Shown: positions 7,975 to 16,872, counted from the first letter of the stretch. The stretch: DNA of 40,370 bases from Acidithiobacillus_B sp049965315 (GCF_049965315.1 NZ_JBMFWL010000015.1:1-40370), one strand, 5' to 3'. A program made the numbers and translations. Notes: generated by a model not told the origin, from the sequence alone.

Positions 7975-9564
7975 TCAGCGGGAAAACTTCGCCACTTGCT
8001 GCGGAAAGACCTTCACCTCGCCATGGCTGCGCAAATCCTGTACATACCCCGCAAACAACAACTGCATCCGCTGTTCTTCCAGCGACTGCGCGATCTGCGC
8101 CGAGACCTGCGGATTCAAGCTGGCCGCCGGCGGGACACTGACGCGGGTAACGGCAAAAACCGCATATCCCTGCCCCGTCTTCGCCATCCCCAGGGAAGGC
8201 ACCCCCCCCTGCGGAGCGGGGGCATTGAAGATCGCCGGCAGTAATCCCGGCGGCAGGCCTTGGGGATTGTGGCGGGTCACATCGGCGGTATTCCGATAGG
8301 AAAACGCGCCATTGCGCGTCAAGGAAGGCAGGGCCTTACCGCCCCGGGCCGCCTTCCATACCTGCTGCGCCGCCGCTTTTGCCAGCGTCGCGCTGCTCCG
8401 AGCGCTGAGAATCTGCGCAATATCCGCGCTCACCGCAGCCAACGGCCGGGCCTGTCCGGGCTGGAAATGGATGAGATGCACCGCCAGCAAAGTACCGTCG
8501 GGAAGAGTGATCGCTTCGCTGTTCTTCCCCGCCAGCACCGCCTTGCCGAAGGCCAGCGCCAAGGCCTTGGGGTCATGGAAAGGACCCGTCGCCGCCACCT
8601 GTCCGGCCACCAGCAGCGGGCTCTCCTCCACCCGCAAACCGTAGGCCTGGGCAACCGCTGCAAGGCTCTTCGGGCTGCTGAAAAGACGGTCCTTGAAATT
8701 CTCCACCTGGGCGTTAAACAACAGCCGGGCCTTCTCCTCCTGCGCTTTATCCCCGGCCTGCGCCCCCTCGACGGAAATGCCGGTGGCGCTGGCCCCCTGC
8801 GCGGCGGCGGTCGGCGCCTTGTCGCCAGCCTTGCCGAGGAACGCCTGGGGCCCAAAGAGCACATATTGCACCCGGACCTGCGCGGGTTCCTGAAATGCCT
8901 GAAGATGCGCCTGATAATACGCCGCGATATCCGCCGCGCTCGGTGCGGCCTGTTGGGCGAAGGCCGCGAAAGGGATCTCCACGCTCTCCACATCCCGGCT
9001 TTCCTGGGACCAAGCCCACAACTGCTGGGCTTCGCCGGCGTTGGCCAGGGGGGCGATCTGGGGGATCGCCTGCAATTGCGCCAGCAGCATGCTCTCGCGG
9101 AGCATGTCTTCAAACTGGGCCGGAGTCAGGCCATTGGCCACCAACAGCTTCTCGTAACGAGCCTTGGAAAAATGCCCGTTTTCCGCAAACTCCGGTATGG
9201 ATTCGATTTTCTTCACCAGCGCCGCGTCGGGCACCTGCAATCCCAGGCGCCGCCCTTCTTCACTCAATAAAACATCGTTGATCATGCTGTCCAGAATCTG
9301 CTCGCTGAACCCCTGCTCCCGGGTAATTTTTTCCGCCGTAGCGGCGCCAAAGACCTGCGCATAACGGGCCCGCGCATCCTCCAGGCGTTTCTGGAAAAGC
9401 GCTCCGCCGATTTTTTGGCCATTGACCTTGGCAACGACACTGCTCTGCTCGGATCCCGACATGAAGTAATCGCTGACGCCCCATAGCATGAACGACAATG
9501 CGATCAGCAATAACAGCGCCTTTGCTGCCAGCGATTGGCCCAGATTCCGAAAAAATTCCAACAT
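7975..9564 (-). CDS. ppiD: PpiD-like periplasmic folding factor lacking the parvulin domain
   Basis: A membrane-anchored SurA-N-type chaperone, 529 residues against about 620 in E. coli. The short cytoplasmic start MLEFFRNLGQ is followed by a membrane span (about 12-31) and the SurA-like helical domain (about 40-225, with VAKVNGQKI and INDVLLSEEGRRLGL). After RVQYVLFGP (about 231-239) a normal PpiD enters the parvulin domain. Here instead there is an Ala/Gly-rich linker (about 243-275), followed at once by the region that in E. coli PpiD comes after the parvulin domain (SLAAVAQAYGL, then PLAAV and a second helical part). PpiD works at the SecYEG exit on proteins entering the periplasm. It lies downstream of hupB and two tRNA genes, beyond a terminator, so it should have its own promoter. 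Confidence 0.85.
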   Translation of the reverse strand: MLEFFRNLGQSLAAKALLLLIALSFMLWGVSDYFMSGSEQSSVVAKVNGQKIGGALFQKRLEDARARYAQVFGAATAEKITREQGFSEQILDSMINDVLLSEEGRRLGLQVPDAALVKKIESIPEFAENGHFSKARYEKLLVANGLTPAQFEDMLRESMLLAQLQAIPQIAPLANAGEAQQLWAWSQESRDVESVEIPFAAFAQQAAPSAADIAAYYQAHLQAFQEPAQVRVQYVLFGPQAFLGKAGDKAPTAAAQGASATGISVEGAQAGDKAQEEKARLLFNAQVENFKDRLFSSPKSLAAVAQAYGLRVEESPLLVAGQVAATGPFHDPKALALAFGKAVLAGKNSEAITLPDGTLLAVHLIHFQPGQARPLAAVSADIAQILSARSSATLAKAAAQQVWKAARGGKALPSLTRNGAFSYRNTADVTRHNPQGLPPGLLPAIFNAPAPQGGVPSLGMAKTGQGYAVFAVTRVSVPPAASLNPQVSAQIAQSLEEQRMQLLFAGYVQDLRSHGEVKVFPQQVAKFSR

Positions 9565-9747
9565 GATTCTTCCCCACCAGAAATAATAGAAAATACCCTA
9601 GACAGCAAAGCAGGACTGCCACGCCTTCCCGGAGACGGCAAGGGATTCATGGCCGAGCATCCCGGCGCCTACCCGCCGACCGCGACCAGCGACGCGGCAG
9701 ATCGGTCCCAAGTCCGGCACTCTGCCAATGAGCCGAGCCCGGACGCG

Positions 9748-9777
9748 AAAAAGGGCGAACCCCAACGGGATCGCCCT
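9748..9777 (-). terminator. Rho-independent terminator after tRNA-Asp
   Basis: On the minus strand, AGGGCGA pairs perfectly with TCGCCCT, with an additional inner CCC/GGG, and is followed at once by five T residues. It lies 9 bases past the tRNA-Asp CCA end and would end the hupB-tRNA transcript before ppiD. Confidence 0.85.
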
Positions 9778-9786
9778 ACGGAATGG

Positions 9787-9863
9787 TGGCGGGGTGGACG
9801 GGGCTCGAACCCGCGACCTCCGGCGTGACAGGCCGGCATTCTGACCAACTGAACTACCACCCC
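9787..9863 (-). tRNA. tRNA-Asp (anticodon GUC)
   Basis: 77 bases including an encoded CCA. The acceptor stem GGGGTGG/CCACCCC is fully paired, with discriminator G. The anticodon stem CCGGC/GCCGG carries the loop CTGTCAC, giving anticodon GTC. The T-loop GGTTCGAGCCC is standard. It lies 15 bases downstream of tRNA-Val on the same strand. Confidence 0.97.
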
Positions 9864-9878
9864 TGGATGAATTCATAG

Positions 9879-9954
9879 TGGTGGGCGGTGAGGGGCTCGA
9901 ACCCACGACATTCGGCGTGTAAAGCCGACGCTCTACCAACTGAGCTAACCGCCC
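9879..9954 (-). tRNA. tRNA-Val (anticodon UAC)
   Basis: 76 bases including CCA. The acceptor stem GGGCGGT/ACCGCCC is fully paired, with discriminator A. The anticodon stem TCGGC/GCCGA has the loop TTTACAC region reading anticodon TAC. The D-arm TAGCTCAGTTGGTAGAG and T-arm GGGTTCGAGCCC are canonical. It begins only 13 bases after the hupB stop codon with no terminator between, so it is probably processed from the hupB transcript. Confidence 0.97.
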
Positions 9955-9967
9955 TAACCATATTTTT

Positions 9968-10240
9968 TTAGTTTACTGCATCTTTCAATGCTTTACCAGC
10001 CTTGAATTTCGGAGTGCGGCTTGCGGCAATCATGATTTCCTGACCGGTGGCGGGGTTACGCCCCTTGCGCGCCTCCCGGGTGGAGACGAGAAACGAACCA
10101 AAGCCCACCAGCGTTACCTGCTCCCCGGCCTTGAGGGCTTCCTTAAGGACTTCCAGGGTCGCATCCAGCGCCGTGCCGGCCGCTACGCGGGAAATCCCCG
10201 CGTGATCTGCAATTTTTTCAATCAACTCCGATTTATTCAT
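9968..10240 (-). CDS. hupB: DNA-binding protein HU-beta
   Basis: A 90-residue HU protein, the usual length. MNKSELIEKIADHAGISR, the GFGSF turn, and the DNA-clasping arm with ARKGRNPATGQ followed by AASRTPKFKAGKALKDAVN are all characteristic. HU binds and bends DNA without sequence specificity and compacts the nucleoid. AAAGGAG lies 8 bases before the ATG. A strong sigma-70 promoter sits between this gene and lon, and two tRNA genes follow closely. Confidence 0.97.
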   Translation of the reverse strand: MNKSELIEKIADHAGISRVAAGTALDATLEVLKEALKAGEQVTLVGFGSFLVSTREARKGRNPATGQEIMIAASRTPKFKAGKALKDAVN

Positions 10241-10307
10241 GCTGCTTTCTCCTTTATGGGTATACCTACAGCCAGTAACTACTGCCTTCCCTCAGACAAG
10301 TCTGCAC

Positions 10308-10337
10308 GTTATAACAAGCGACAAAAAGGCGTGTCAA
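10308..10337 (-). promoter_or_regulatory. Sigma-70 promoter of hupB
   Basis: On the minus strand, a perfect TTGACA (10337-10332) is separated by 18 bases from TATAAC (10313-10308). Transcription would start near 10301, leaving a leader of about 60 bases before the hupB ATG. The -35 box lies only about 10 bases after the lon stop codon. Confidence 0.8.
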
Positions 10338-10347
10338 GAAAAGCTGC

Positions 10348-12789
10348 CTAATGCGCCGTCGCCTTTTCGTCGCTGCTGCCTTCCCCCACCTTGCCGGCGG
10401 GTACCAGGGGCGCGGAGTCCTCCGGCTCGGGCAAGGGGCTGGGCCGGGACTCCAGGGCTATGGCCAGGACCTCGTCGATCCAGCGCACGGGCTTGATCAC
10501 CAGCGCATCCCGGACATTCTTGGGAATTTCCTGAAGATCCTTCTCATTTTCCTGCGGAATCAGGACCGTGCTGATCCCGCCCCGATGCGCCGCCAACAAC
10601 TTTTCCTTCAAGCCGCCGATGGGCAAGACCTCGCCGCGCAGGGTGATCTCACCCGTCATGGCCACGCTGGCATGCACCGGGATGTTGGTCAGGGCCGATA
10701 CCAGGGCCGTACACATGCCGATGCCGGCGCTCGGACCATCCTTGGGCGTGGCGCCTTCGGGAACATGGATATGGACATCCTTGTTCTGGTAAAAGTCCGG
10801 CGCGATGCCCAAGGCCTGAGCCCGGGAGCGTACCACGCTCATGGCGGCCTGAATGGACTCCTGCATCACGTCCCCGAGCTTGCCGGTGATCAACAGCTTC
10901 CCGCGTCCGGGAATGACCACGGCTTCAATGCTCAGCAGCTCGCCGCCAACCTCCGTCCACGCCAGACCCGTCACTTCGCCAATGCGGTTTTCCTTTTCCG
11001 CCTTGCCAAAGTCATAGCGACGCACACCCAGATACTTGTCCAGATTGCGGTCGGAAACCTGGACCCGTTTGCGCTTCTTGTCCAGGAGCAGTTCCTTGAC
11101 CACCTTGCGGCAAATCCGGGCCAGTTCACGCTCCAGGTTGCGCACGCCCGCTTCCCGGGTGTAGTAACGGATGATATCCCGAATGACGGCCTGCGAAACC
11201 TGCATTTCGCCGTCCTTCAGGCCGGCCTTGCCGATCTGCTTGGGCAGCAGATATTGCATGGCTATGTGGATTTTCTCGTCTTCCGTATAACCGGAAAGGC
11301 GAATCACTTCCATACGATCCATGAGCGGCGCGGGGATGTTCAAGGTGTTGGCCGTGGTGACGAACATCACCTCGGAAAGATTGAAATCCACCTCCAGATA
11401 GTGATCGTTGAAGGCCGCGTTTTGCTCCGGATCCAGGACCTCCAGCAATGCCGAAGCCGGGTCGCCGCGAAAATCCATCGCCATCTTGTCCACTTCGTCC
11501 AGAAGCATCAGGGGATTGCGGGTGGCCACCTTGGCCAGGCTCTGAATGATCTTCCCCGGCAATGCGCCGATATAGGTGCGCCGATGCCCGCGAATTTCCG
11601 CCTCGTCGCGCACGCCGCCCAGGGACATGCGGACGAACTTGCGCCCCGTGGCCGCGGCAATGGAGCGCCCCAGGCTGGTCTTCCCCACGCCTGGCGGGCC
11701 CACCAGACAGAGAATCGGACCCTGGCTGTTGCCCACCCGCTCCTGAACGGCCAGATACTCCAGGATCCGCTCCTTGACGTCTTCCAGGCCGTAATGATCG
11801 GCGTCGAGAATCTCCTTCGCCCGGGTCAGATCCTTGGTGATCTTGCTGCGCTTGCGCCACGGCACGCTCACCAGCCAGTCGATATAATTGCGCACGACGG
11901 TGGCCTCGGCGGACATGGGGCTCATCATGCGCAGTTTTTTCAACTCCGCTTCCGCCTTGGCCCGCACCTCCTTGGGCATGCCCGCCTTCTCGATCTTGCG
12001 GGCCACCTCATCCGCTTCCCCGCCACCCTCTTCCGAAAGGTCGCCCAGTTCCTTCTGGATGGCCTTCATCTGCTCGTTCAGGTAGTACTCGCGCTGGCTT
12101 TTCTCCATTTGCCGCTTGACGCGGCCGCGGATCCGCTTCTCCACCTGCAGGAGATCGATCTCCGACTCCATCAACCCGAGCAAATGCTCCAGACGGACCC
12201 GGGTGTCCGCCTTTTCCAGGATCTCCTGCTTTTCCTCCAGCTTGAGGCTGAGATGCGCGGCGACGGTATCCGCCAGGCGCGCAGGATCATCCATGCTGGC
12301 CAGGGTAGACAGGATTTCCGGGGGGATTTTCTTGTTCAGCTTGACGTAGGATTCAAACTGGCTGCTCACCGAGCGCATCAATGCCTCGGTTTCGCGATCG
12401 GCCAGCTTGTCGCTTTCTATGACCTGCACCTGGGCCCGCAGGGAATCGGCGCCGGGCAGGAAGGAAACCAGTTTCGCCCGGTCGGTCCCTTCCACCAGCA
12501 CCTTGACGGTGCCGTCGGGCAATTTCAGCAATTGCAGGATCGTCGCCAAGGTGCCCACGCGAAAGATGCCTTCGGGTTGCGGGTCGTCGTCCGCGGCATT
12601 CTTCTGCGCCACCAGCAGGATCTGCTTGTCACCCGCCATGGCCTCTTCCAGGGCATGAATGGATTTGACCCTACCGACAAAAAGCGGAATCACCATGAAG
12701 GGAAAAACCACCACATCCCGCAACGGCAATACCGGTACCATCAAACCCTCGCCTTCAACCAGCAGGACATTCTTATCAACCAGTGCCAT
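10348..12789 (-). CDS. lon: ATP-dependent protease Lon
   Basis: An 813-residue LonA protease: N-terminal substrate-binding domain (from LPLRDVVVFPFMVIPLFVGR), a coiled-coil middle region, an AAA+ module with Walker A GPPGVGKTSLGRS and Walker B LMLLDEVDKM, and a C-terminal protease domain with the catalytic Ser in PKDGPSAGIGM and Lys in GGLKEKLLAAHRGG. The C-terminal tail is extended and acidic or polar. Lon degrades misfolded and regulatory proteins in the cytoplasm and is usually induced by heat; I could not identify a convincing sigma-32 promoter. It follows clpX by 93 bases that contain a strong hairpin, so it may be transcribed separately from clpX. Confidence 0.97.
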   Translation of the reverse strand: MALVDKNVLLVEGEGLMVPVLPLRDVVVFPFMVIPLFVGRVKSIHALEEAMAGDKQILLVAQKNAADDDPQPEGIFRVGTLATILQLLKLPDGTVKVLVEGTDRAKLVSFLPGADSLRAQVQVIESDKLADRETEALMRSVSSQFESYVKLNKKIPPEILSTLASMDDPARLADTVAAHLSLKLEEKQEILEKADTRVRLEHLLGLMESEIDLLQVEKRIRGRVKRQMEKSQREYYLNEQMKAIQKELGDLSEEGGGEADEVARKIEKAGMPKEVRAKAEAELKKLRMMSPMSAEATVVRNYIDWLVSVPWRKRSKITKDLTRAKEILDADHYGLEDVKERILEYLAVQERVGNSQGPILCLVGPPGVGKTSLGRSIAAATGRKFVRMSLGGVRDEAEIRGHRRTYIGALPGKIIQSLAKVATRNPLMLLDEVDKMAMDFRGDPASALLEVLDPEQNAAFNDHYLEVDFNLSEVMFVTTANTLNIPAPLMDRMEVIRLSGYTEDEKIHIAMQYLLPKQIGKAGLKDGEMQVSQAVIRDIIRYYTREAGVRNLERELARICRKVVKELLLDKKRKRVQVSDRNLDKYLGVRRYDFGKAEKENRIGEVTGLAWTEVGGELLSIEAVVIPGRGKLLITGKLGDVMQESIQAAMSVVRSRAQALGIAPDFYQNKDVHIHVPEGATPKDGPSAGIGMCTALVSALTNIPVHASVAMTGEITLRGEVLPIGGLKEKLLAAHRGGISTVLIPQENEKDLQEIPKNVRDALVIKPVRWIDEVLAIALESRPSPLPEPEDSAPLVPAGKVGEGSSDEKATAH

Positions 12790-12840
12790 GGTTTACCCCT
12801 TGAACCAGGTAGATACCAACTACCGACAATTGTGAAAGTG

Positions 12841-12875
12841 GTGCCGCCACCCATGCTTTTCAATGGTGGCGGCAC
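12841..12875 (-). terminator. Strong hairpin between clpX and lon
   Basis: GTGCCGCCACC pairs perfectly with GGTGGCGGCAC over 11 bases around a 13-base loop, beginning 8 bases after the clpX stop on the minus strand. No T-run follows, so it may be a weak terminator, a processing site, or a stabiliser of the upstream mRNA end. Confidence 0.5.
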
Positions 12876-12882
12876 GGCAGAG

Positions 12883-14160
12883 TCAGGCCGGATGGGAGAT
12901 ATCCACTTTGGCCGCACCATCATCGTAAACCAACAATGGCTTACCCGCTCCATCGATGACAGTCGCATCGACGACCACCTTCTTCACCCCGTTCATGGAC
13001 GGCAATTCATACATGGTATCCAGCAGGATCTGCTCCAGAATGGAGCGCAAACCCCGCGCCCCGGTTTTCCGCACCAATGCCTTTTTGGCGATGGCCCGCA
13101 AGGCTTCGGGCCGAAACTCCAGGTCCACGCCTTCAAGAAGGAAAAGTTTCTGATATTGCTTGATGAGGGCGTTTTTCGGTTCCGTCAGGATGGAAACCAT
13201 GGCCTCCTCGTCGAGTTCATCCAGAACCGCCACCACGGGAAGCCGGCCGACAAACTCCGGAATGAGCCCATAGCGCACCAGGTCCTCCGGCTCCAGGTCA
13301 CGGAGGAGCGTGCCCAGGCTTTCGGGCTTGCTGCGGCTCTTCACCTCGGCATTGAAACCCATGCCGCCCTTTTCGATACGCCGCATGACGGACTTTTCCA
13401 GTCCGCTGAAGGCCCCGCCGCAAATAAACAGGATGTGCCGGGTATCCACTTGCAGAAACTCCTGCTGGGGATGTTTGCGCCCGCCCTGGGGCGGCACCGA
13501 AGCCACCGTGCCCTCGATGAGCTTCAGGAGGGCCTGCTGCACCCCTTCGCCGGAAACATCCCGAGTGATGGAGGGATTCTCGGACTTCCGCGAAATCTTG
13601 TCTATTTCGTCGATGTAAACGATGCCCGTCTGCGCCTTTTCCACGTCATAGTCGCATTTCTGCAGAAGCTTCTGAATGATGTTCTCGACATCCTCCCCGA
13701 CATAGCCGGCTTCGGTCAGCGTCGTCGCATCGGCAATGGCGAAGGGCACATTCAGCAAGCGCGCCAGCGTTTGCGCCAGCAACGTCTTACCGGATCCCGT
13801 CGGCCCGATCAGCAGGATGTTGCTTTTATCCAGCTCGACCTCTTTTTCCTTGCTACCGTGCTCAAGACGCTTGTAATGATTATAGACCGCCACCGAGAGG
13901 ACCTTCTTGGCCCCCTCCTGGCCGATCACGTAATCATCCAGGGTCTTGCGGATCTCCCGGGGCTTGGGCAGCTTGCTGCGCCCCTCGGCCTGGGCGTCAT
14001 CCAGGATTTCGTCTTTCACGATGTCGTTGCATAGCTCCACACATTCATCGCAAATGAACACGGAAGGGCCGGCAATCAGTTTGCGTACTTCGTGCTGGCT
14101 TTTCCCACAAAACGAACAATAGAGCGTCTTTTCGCCGGTTCCGTCGTGTTTTCCAGCCAT
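12883..14160 (-). CDS. clpX: ClpX, ATP-dependent unfoldase of the ClpXP protease
   Basis: A 425-residue AAA+ protein with an N-terminal zinc-binding domain (CSFCGK then CDECVELC, about residues 16-42), Walker A GPTGSGKTLLAQ, Walker B IVYIDEIDKI, pore loop GYVGEDVENI, and the RYGLIPEFVGRLP region typical of ClpX with the sensor-2 domain after it. ClpX recognises and unfolds substrates and feeds them to ClpP. It starts 19 bases after clpP on the same strand, so the two are co-transcribed. Confidence 0.98.
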   Translation of the reverse strand: MAGKHDGTGEKTLYCSFCGKSQHEVRKLIAGPSVFICDECVELCNDIVKDEILDDAQAEGRSKLPKPREIRKTLDDYVIGQEGAKKVLSVAVYNHYKRLEHGSKEKEVELDKSNILLIGPTGSGKTLLAQTLARLLNVPFAIADATTLTEAGYVGEDVENIIQKLLQKCDYDVEKAQTGIVYIDEIDKISRKSENPSITRDVSGEGVQQALLKLIEGTVASVPPQGGRKHPQQEFLQVDTRHILFICGGAFSGLEKSVMRRIEKGGMGFNAEVKSRSKPESLGTLLRDLEPEDLVRYGLIPEFVGRLPVVAVLDELDEEAMVSILTEPKNALIKQYQKLFLLEGVDLEFRPEALRAIAKKALVRKTGARGLRSILEQILLDTMYELPSMNGVKKVVVDATVIDGAGKPLLVYDDGAAKVDISHPA

Positions 14161-14179
14161 AGTATTTCTCCTGCCTCGT

Positions 14180-14824
14180 TCAGGCGATCTCGTTATCGCC
14201 GCGATGACTGATCACGGCATCCACGAGATGGTAGGTTTTGGCCTCATCGGCCGACATGAAAAAGTCCCGGTCCAGATCCTGCTCGATCCGCTCCTGGGAT
14301 TGCCCGGTGTGTTCGACCAGGATCTCGTTGAGCCGCTGGCGGATGCGCAGTATTTCCTTGGCATGGATTTCGATATCCATGGCCTGCCCCTGGAAACCGC
14401 CCGATGGCTGATGCAGCATGATCCGGGCATTGGGCAGGGAATAACGCTTGCCCGCCGCCCCGGCGGCCAGCAACACCGCCCCCATGCTCGCCGCCTGACC
14501 GATGCATACGGTACTGACATTGGGCCGGATAAACTGCATGGTGTCATAGATCGCCATCCCGGCGGTGACCGATCCGCCGGGGCTATTGATATAGAGGGCA
14601 ATGTCCTTGTCGGGGTTCTCGGCTTCCAGGAAAAGCAACTGGGCCACCACCAGATTGGCCATGAAATCCTCGACCTGGCCCACCAGGAAGATGACGCGCT
14701 CCTTCAGCAGGCGCGAGTAGATGTCGAAGGCCCGCTCCCCGCGCCCCGTCTGTTCGATGACCATGGGGACATAACCCAATGCGTTTATTCCCGGCAATGA
14801 CCTGCCTTCTTCCCCATAACCCAT
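14180..14824 (-). CDS. clpP: ClpP, proteolytic subunit of Clp protease
   Basis: A 214-residue serine protease. The nucleophile lies in GQAASMGAVLL, the His in MLHQPSGG, and the Asp in QDLDRDFFMS. The frame could begin at 14854 (MPIAREECDS), but only the Met at 14824 has a Shine-Dalgarno (AGGAG, 9 bases upstream) and gives the usual ClpP length, so I chose it. ClpP forms the double seven-membered chamber used by ClpX. The trigger factor gene ends 45 bases upstream. Confidence 0.97.
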   Translation of the reverse strand: MGYGEEGRSLPGINALGYVPMVIEQTGRGERAFDIYSRLLKERVIFLVGQVEDFMANLVVAQLLFLEAENPDKDIALYINSPGGSVTAGMAIYDTMQFIRPNVSTVCIGQAASMGAVLLAAGAAGKRYSLPNARIMLHQPSGGFQGQAMDIEIHAKEILRIRQRLNEILVEHTGQSQERIEQDLDRDFFMSADEAKTYHLVDAVISHRGDNEIA

Positions 14825-14869
14825 GCTGTCGCACTCCTCTCTAGCAATTGGCATACTGCATCATCAGCA

Positions 14870-16159
14870 CTATGCGTTTACGGCGCCCACCGGTTCGCGA
14901 CCGATCAACTGATTGAAACTCACGGGCTCGTCGGTCACTGTAACACGCTCCAGCACCCATGCCACCACCTTGGCCTCCAGCGCCATGGCCTCCGCCTCGC
15001 CGAGTTGCTCGGGGTTGCGCCGGTACCAGGTCATCACCTCTTCCGGATCTTCATATTGTTCGGCGATTTCCTCGATGACCTTGGCCACTTCCTGGCGTTC
15101 GGCCCGCAACTGCTCGCGCCGCGCAATCTCGGACATGACCAGACCCAGGGTCACCCGGCGGCGGGCCAACTCCTCGACATTGTCGGGGAGCTGGGTGCCG
15201 GCGTCGTTCGCTTCCTTCTGCAATCGCTCCATTTCTTGCGCGATCAAGCGCCTGGGAAGCTCGGGCGTGTTGCCTTGTATCAGCAATTCAAGGACCTGCG
15301 TTTTTAGACGCATCGCGCTGATGCGCCGGGCCTCGCGCTCCAGGTTTTCCCGCACCTCCCGGCGCAGGGTTTCCACTTCACCATCTTCGATACCCAATGA
15401 CAAGGCGAAGGCGGCGTCTATTTCGGGAAGTTGCGGCTCCGCGACGTCCTTGATCAACAAATGGAATTGCGCCGTTTTACCGGCGAGTTCCTGTTGATGG
15501 TAATCCTCCGGGAAGGTGATTTCCACGTCCTTTTCCGTACCGGCGCGCAAACCCGTGAGGGCTCCCTCCAGTTCCGCCAGCAGACGGCCGCCACCCAGGA
15601 TGGCCGGGTAATCCTGGGCGCTCCCCCCCGGCAACGGCTCCCCTTCCATGCTGCCGGAAAAATCCAGCAGGACCCGGTCGCCTTCCTGTGCGGCCCGATC
15701 CACGGAAACAAAATGACGGCGCTGTTGACGCATGATCTCGATGGTGGCATCCACATCGCTTTCGGCGACTTCGGCGCTTTGCCGGGTCACGACACCCGCC
15801 GGCACCTGCGGCGCAAAATCGGGATAGACTTCGATGGTGGCGGTGTAGATCAAATCCTGTCCGCGCCCACCCGAATCCACCTGGATTTCCGGCCGCCCCA
15901 CGGGGCGCAGGCTCTGTTCCTGAAGGGCGTGGAAATAGGTTTCGTTGATCAGATGATCAAAGGCCTCCATGAGGACGTCGGCGCCGAACTGGCGTTCCAC
16001 CACGGCCATGGGAACGCGACCGGGGCGGAACCCGGGCAGGCGCGCCGAGCGGGCCTTCTGGCGCAAACGCTGGGTGACTTCCTCCTCAACACTGCCGGCG
16101 GGTACGGTTACGGTAATCCGCTTTTCCAACGGGGTCTCCGCCGTGATGGAGATTTGCAT
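14870..16159 (-). CDS. tig: Trigger factor (ribosome-bound chaperone)
   Basis: A 429-residue trigger factor. The N-terminal ribosome-binding domain contains the signature RLPGFRPGRVPMAVVE; an FKBP-type PPIase domain follows (about 160-245, GDRVLLDFSGSMEG), then the helical chaperone arm domain. The frame extends 7 codons further to ATG 16180, but AAGGAC just before ATG 16159 and the typical family start MQISITAE support the shorter form. It folds nascent chains at the ribosome exit. It heads the tig-clpP-clpX group behind a good sigma-70 promoter. Confidence 0.96.
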   Translation of the reverse strand: MQISITAETPLEKRITVTVPAGSVEEEVTQRLRQKARSARLPGFRPGRVPMAVVERQFGADVLMEAFDHLINETYFHALQEQSLRPVGRPEIQVDSGGRGQDLIYTATIEVYPDFAPQVPAGVVTRQSAEVAESDVDATIEIMRQQRRHFVSVDRAAQEGDRVLLDFSGSMEGEPLPGGSAQDYPAILGGGRLLAELEGALTGLRAGTEKDVEITFPEDYHQQELAGKTAQFHLLIKDVAEPQLPEIDAAFALSLGIEDGEVETLRREVRENLEREARRISAMRLKTQVLELLIQGNTPELPRRLIAQEMERLQKEANDAGTQLPDNVEELARRRVTLGLVMSEIARREQLRAERQEVAKVIEEIAEQYEDPEEVMTWYRRNPEQLGEAEAMALEAKVVAWVLERVTVTDEPVSFNQLIGREPVGAVNA

Positions 16160-16201
16160 GAATTCGTCCTTTTTTTGCATTTTGTCTAAGCCTATATTTC
16201 A

Positions 16202-16230
16202 ATCATAAACAGAAGGCGCATCGCCCTCAA
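16202..16230 (-). promoter_or_regulatory. Sigma-70 promoter of tig-clpPX
   Basis: On the minus strand, TTGAGG (16230-16225), exactly 17 bases, then TATGAT (16207-16202). The predicted start near 16195 leaves about 35 bases of leader before the chosen tig ATG. Confidence 0.65.
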
Positions 16231-16284
16231 GGTTCCGGATGAGACAGCGGTTCGAGCGCCCGGCGCTGCCCTTGGCCAGGCATC

Positions 16285-16872
16285 CTATTGCAACCCCCTG
16301 CTGCCGGGCTTGACGGGCGTGCCGCCCGCCGCGCACTGGGGGCAATCGGCGGCTTCCCAGCTTTGCACCGGCAAACGCAGCAGGGGGAAAAAAGGCACCC
16401 CGTCGAAATCGCCGATGCCGCCGCTGCGGTCGATGATGGATGCCACCGCCAGCACTTCGCCGCCCGCCTCCCGGACAGCGGCGATGCATTCGCGGGTTGA
16501 ACCGCCGGTGGTAATGACATCTTCCACCACCAGCACGCCTTCTCCCGGGGCGATGGCAAAGCCGCGCCGCAGGCGCATGCGCCCGCCTTCCCGCTCCGTG
16601 AACAGGCTCCGCACCCCCAGGGCGCGGGCCGTCTCGTAGGAGACGAGGATGGCACCGACGGCCGGACCCGCAACGACTTCCACCTGCCTGCGCAGCGGCT
16701 CCGGCAGGGCCTGCGCCATGGCCGCGCAAAGGACGGCGGCATGCTCCGGATGCTGCAAGACCCTTGCCGATTGCAGATAGGTATCGCTATGCCGACCGGA
16801 GGAGAGCAGAAAATGCCCTTCCAGCAAGGCGGCGTCCTGCCGATATAACTCGATCACCTGTTCTGGCGCCAC
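16285..16872 (-). CDS. pyrE: Orotate phosphoribosyltransferase
   Basis: A 195-residue type I phosphoribosyltransferase. It has HFLLSSGRHSDTYLQ near the N-terminus, VVAGPAVGAILVSYETA, and the PRPP-binding loop VLVVEDVITTGGSTRE. It joins orotate and PRPP to give OMP in UMP synthesis. The start is GTG with AGAGG seven bases upstream. The C-terminal tail carries CPQC, an odd but minor feature. The next enzyme of the pathway, PyrF, is encoded 74 bases upstream on the same strand, with a GC hairpin between them. Confidence 0.95.
   Translation of the reverse strand: MAPEQVIELYRQDAALLEGHFLLSSGRHSDTYLQSARVLQHPEHAAVLCAAMAQALPEPLRRQVEVVAGPAVGAILVSYETARALGVRSLFTEREGGRMRLRRGFAIAPGEGVLVVEDVITTGGSTRECIAAVREAGGEVLAVASIIDRSGGIGDFDGVPFFPLLRLPVQSWEAADCPQCAAGGTPVKPGSRGLQ

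Noticed and set aside
10351..14034. Plus-strand open frame of about 1227 codons opposite lon and clpX
   Set aside because: It mirrors two unmistakable minus-strand genes; its composition is that of antisense high-GC coding DNA and it matches no family.
14825..14854. Longer clpP start at 14854
   Set aside because: No ribosome binding site there; AGGAG stands at the right distance from ATG 14824 and gives the normal length.
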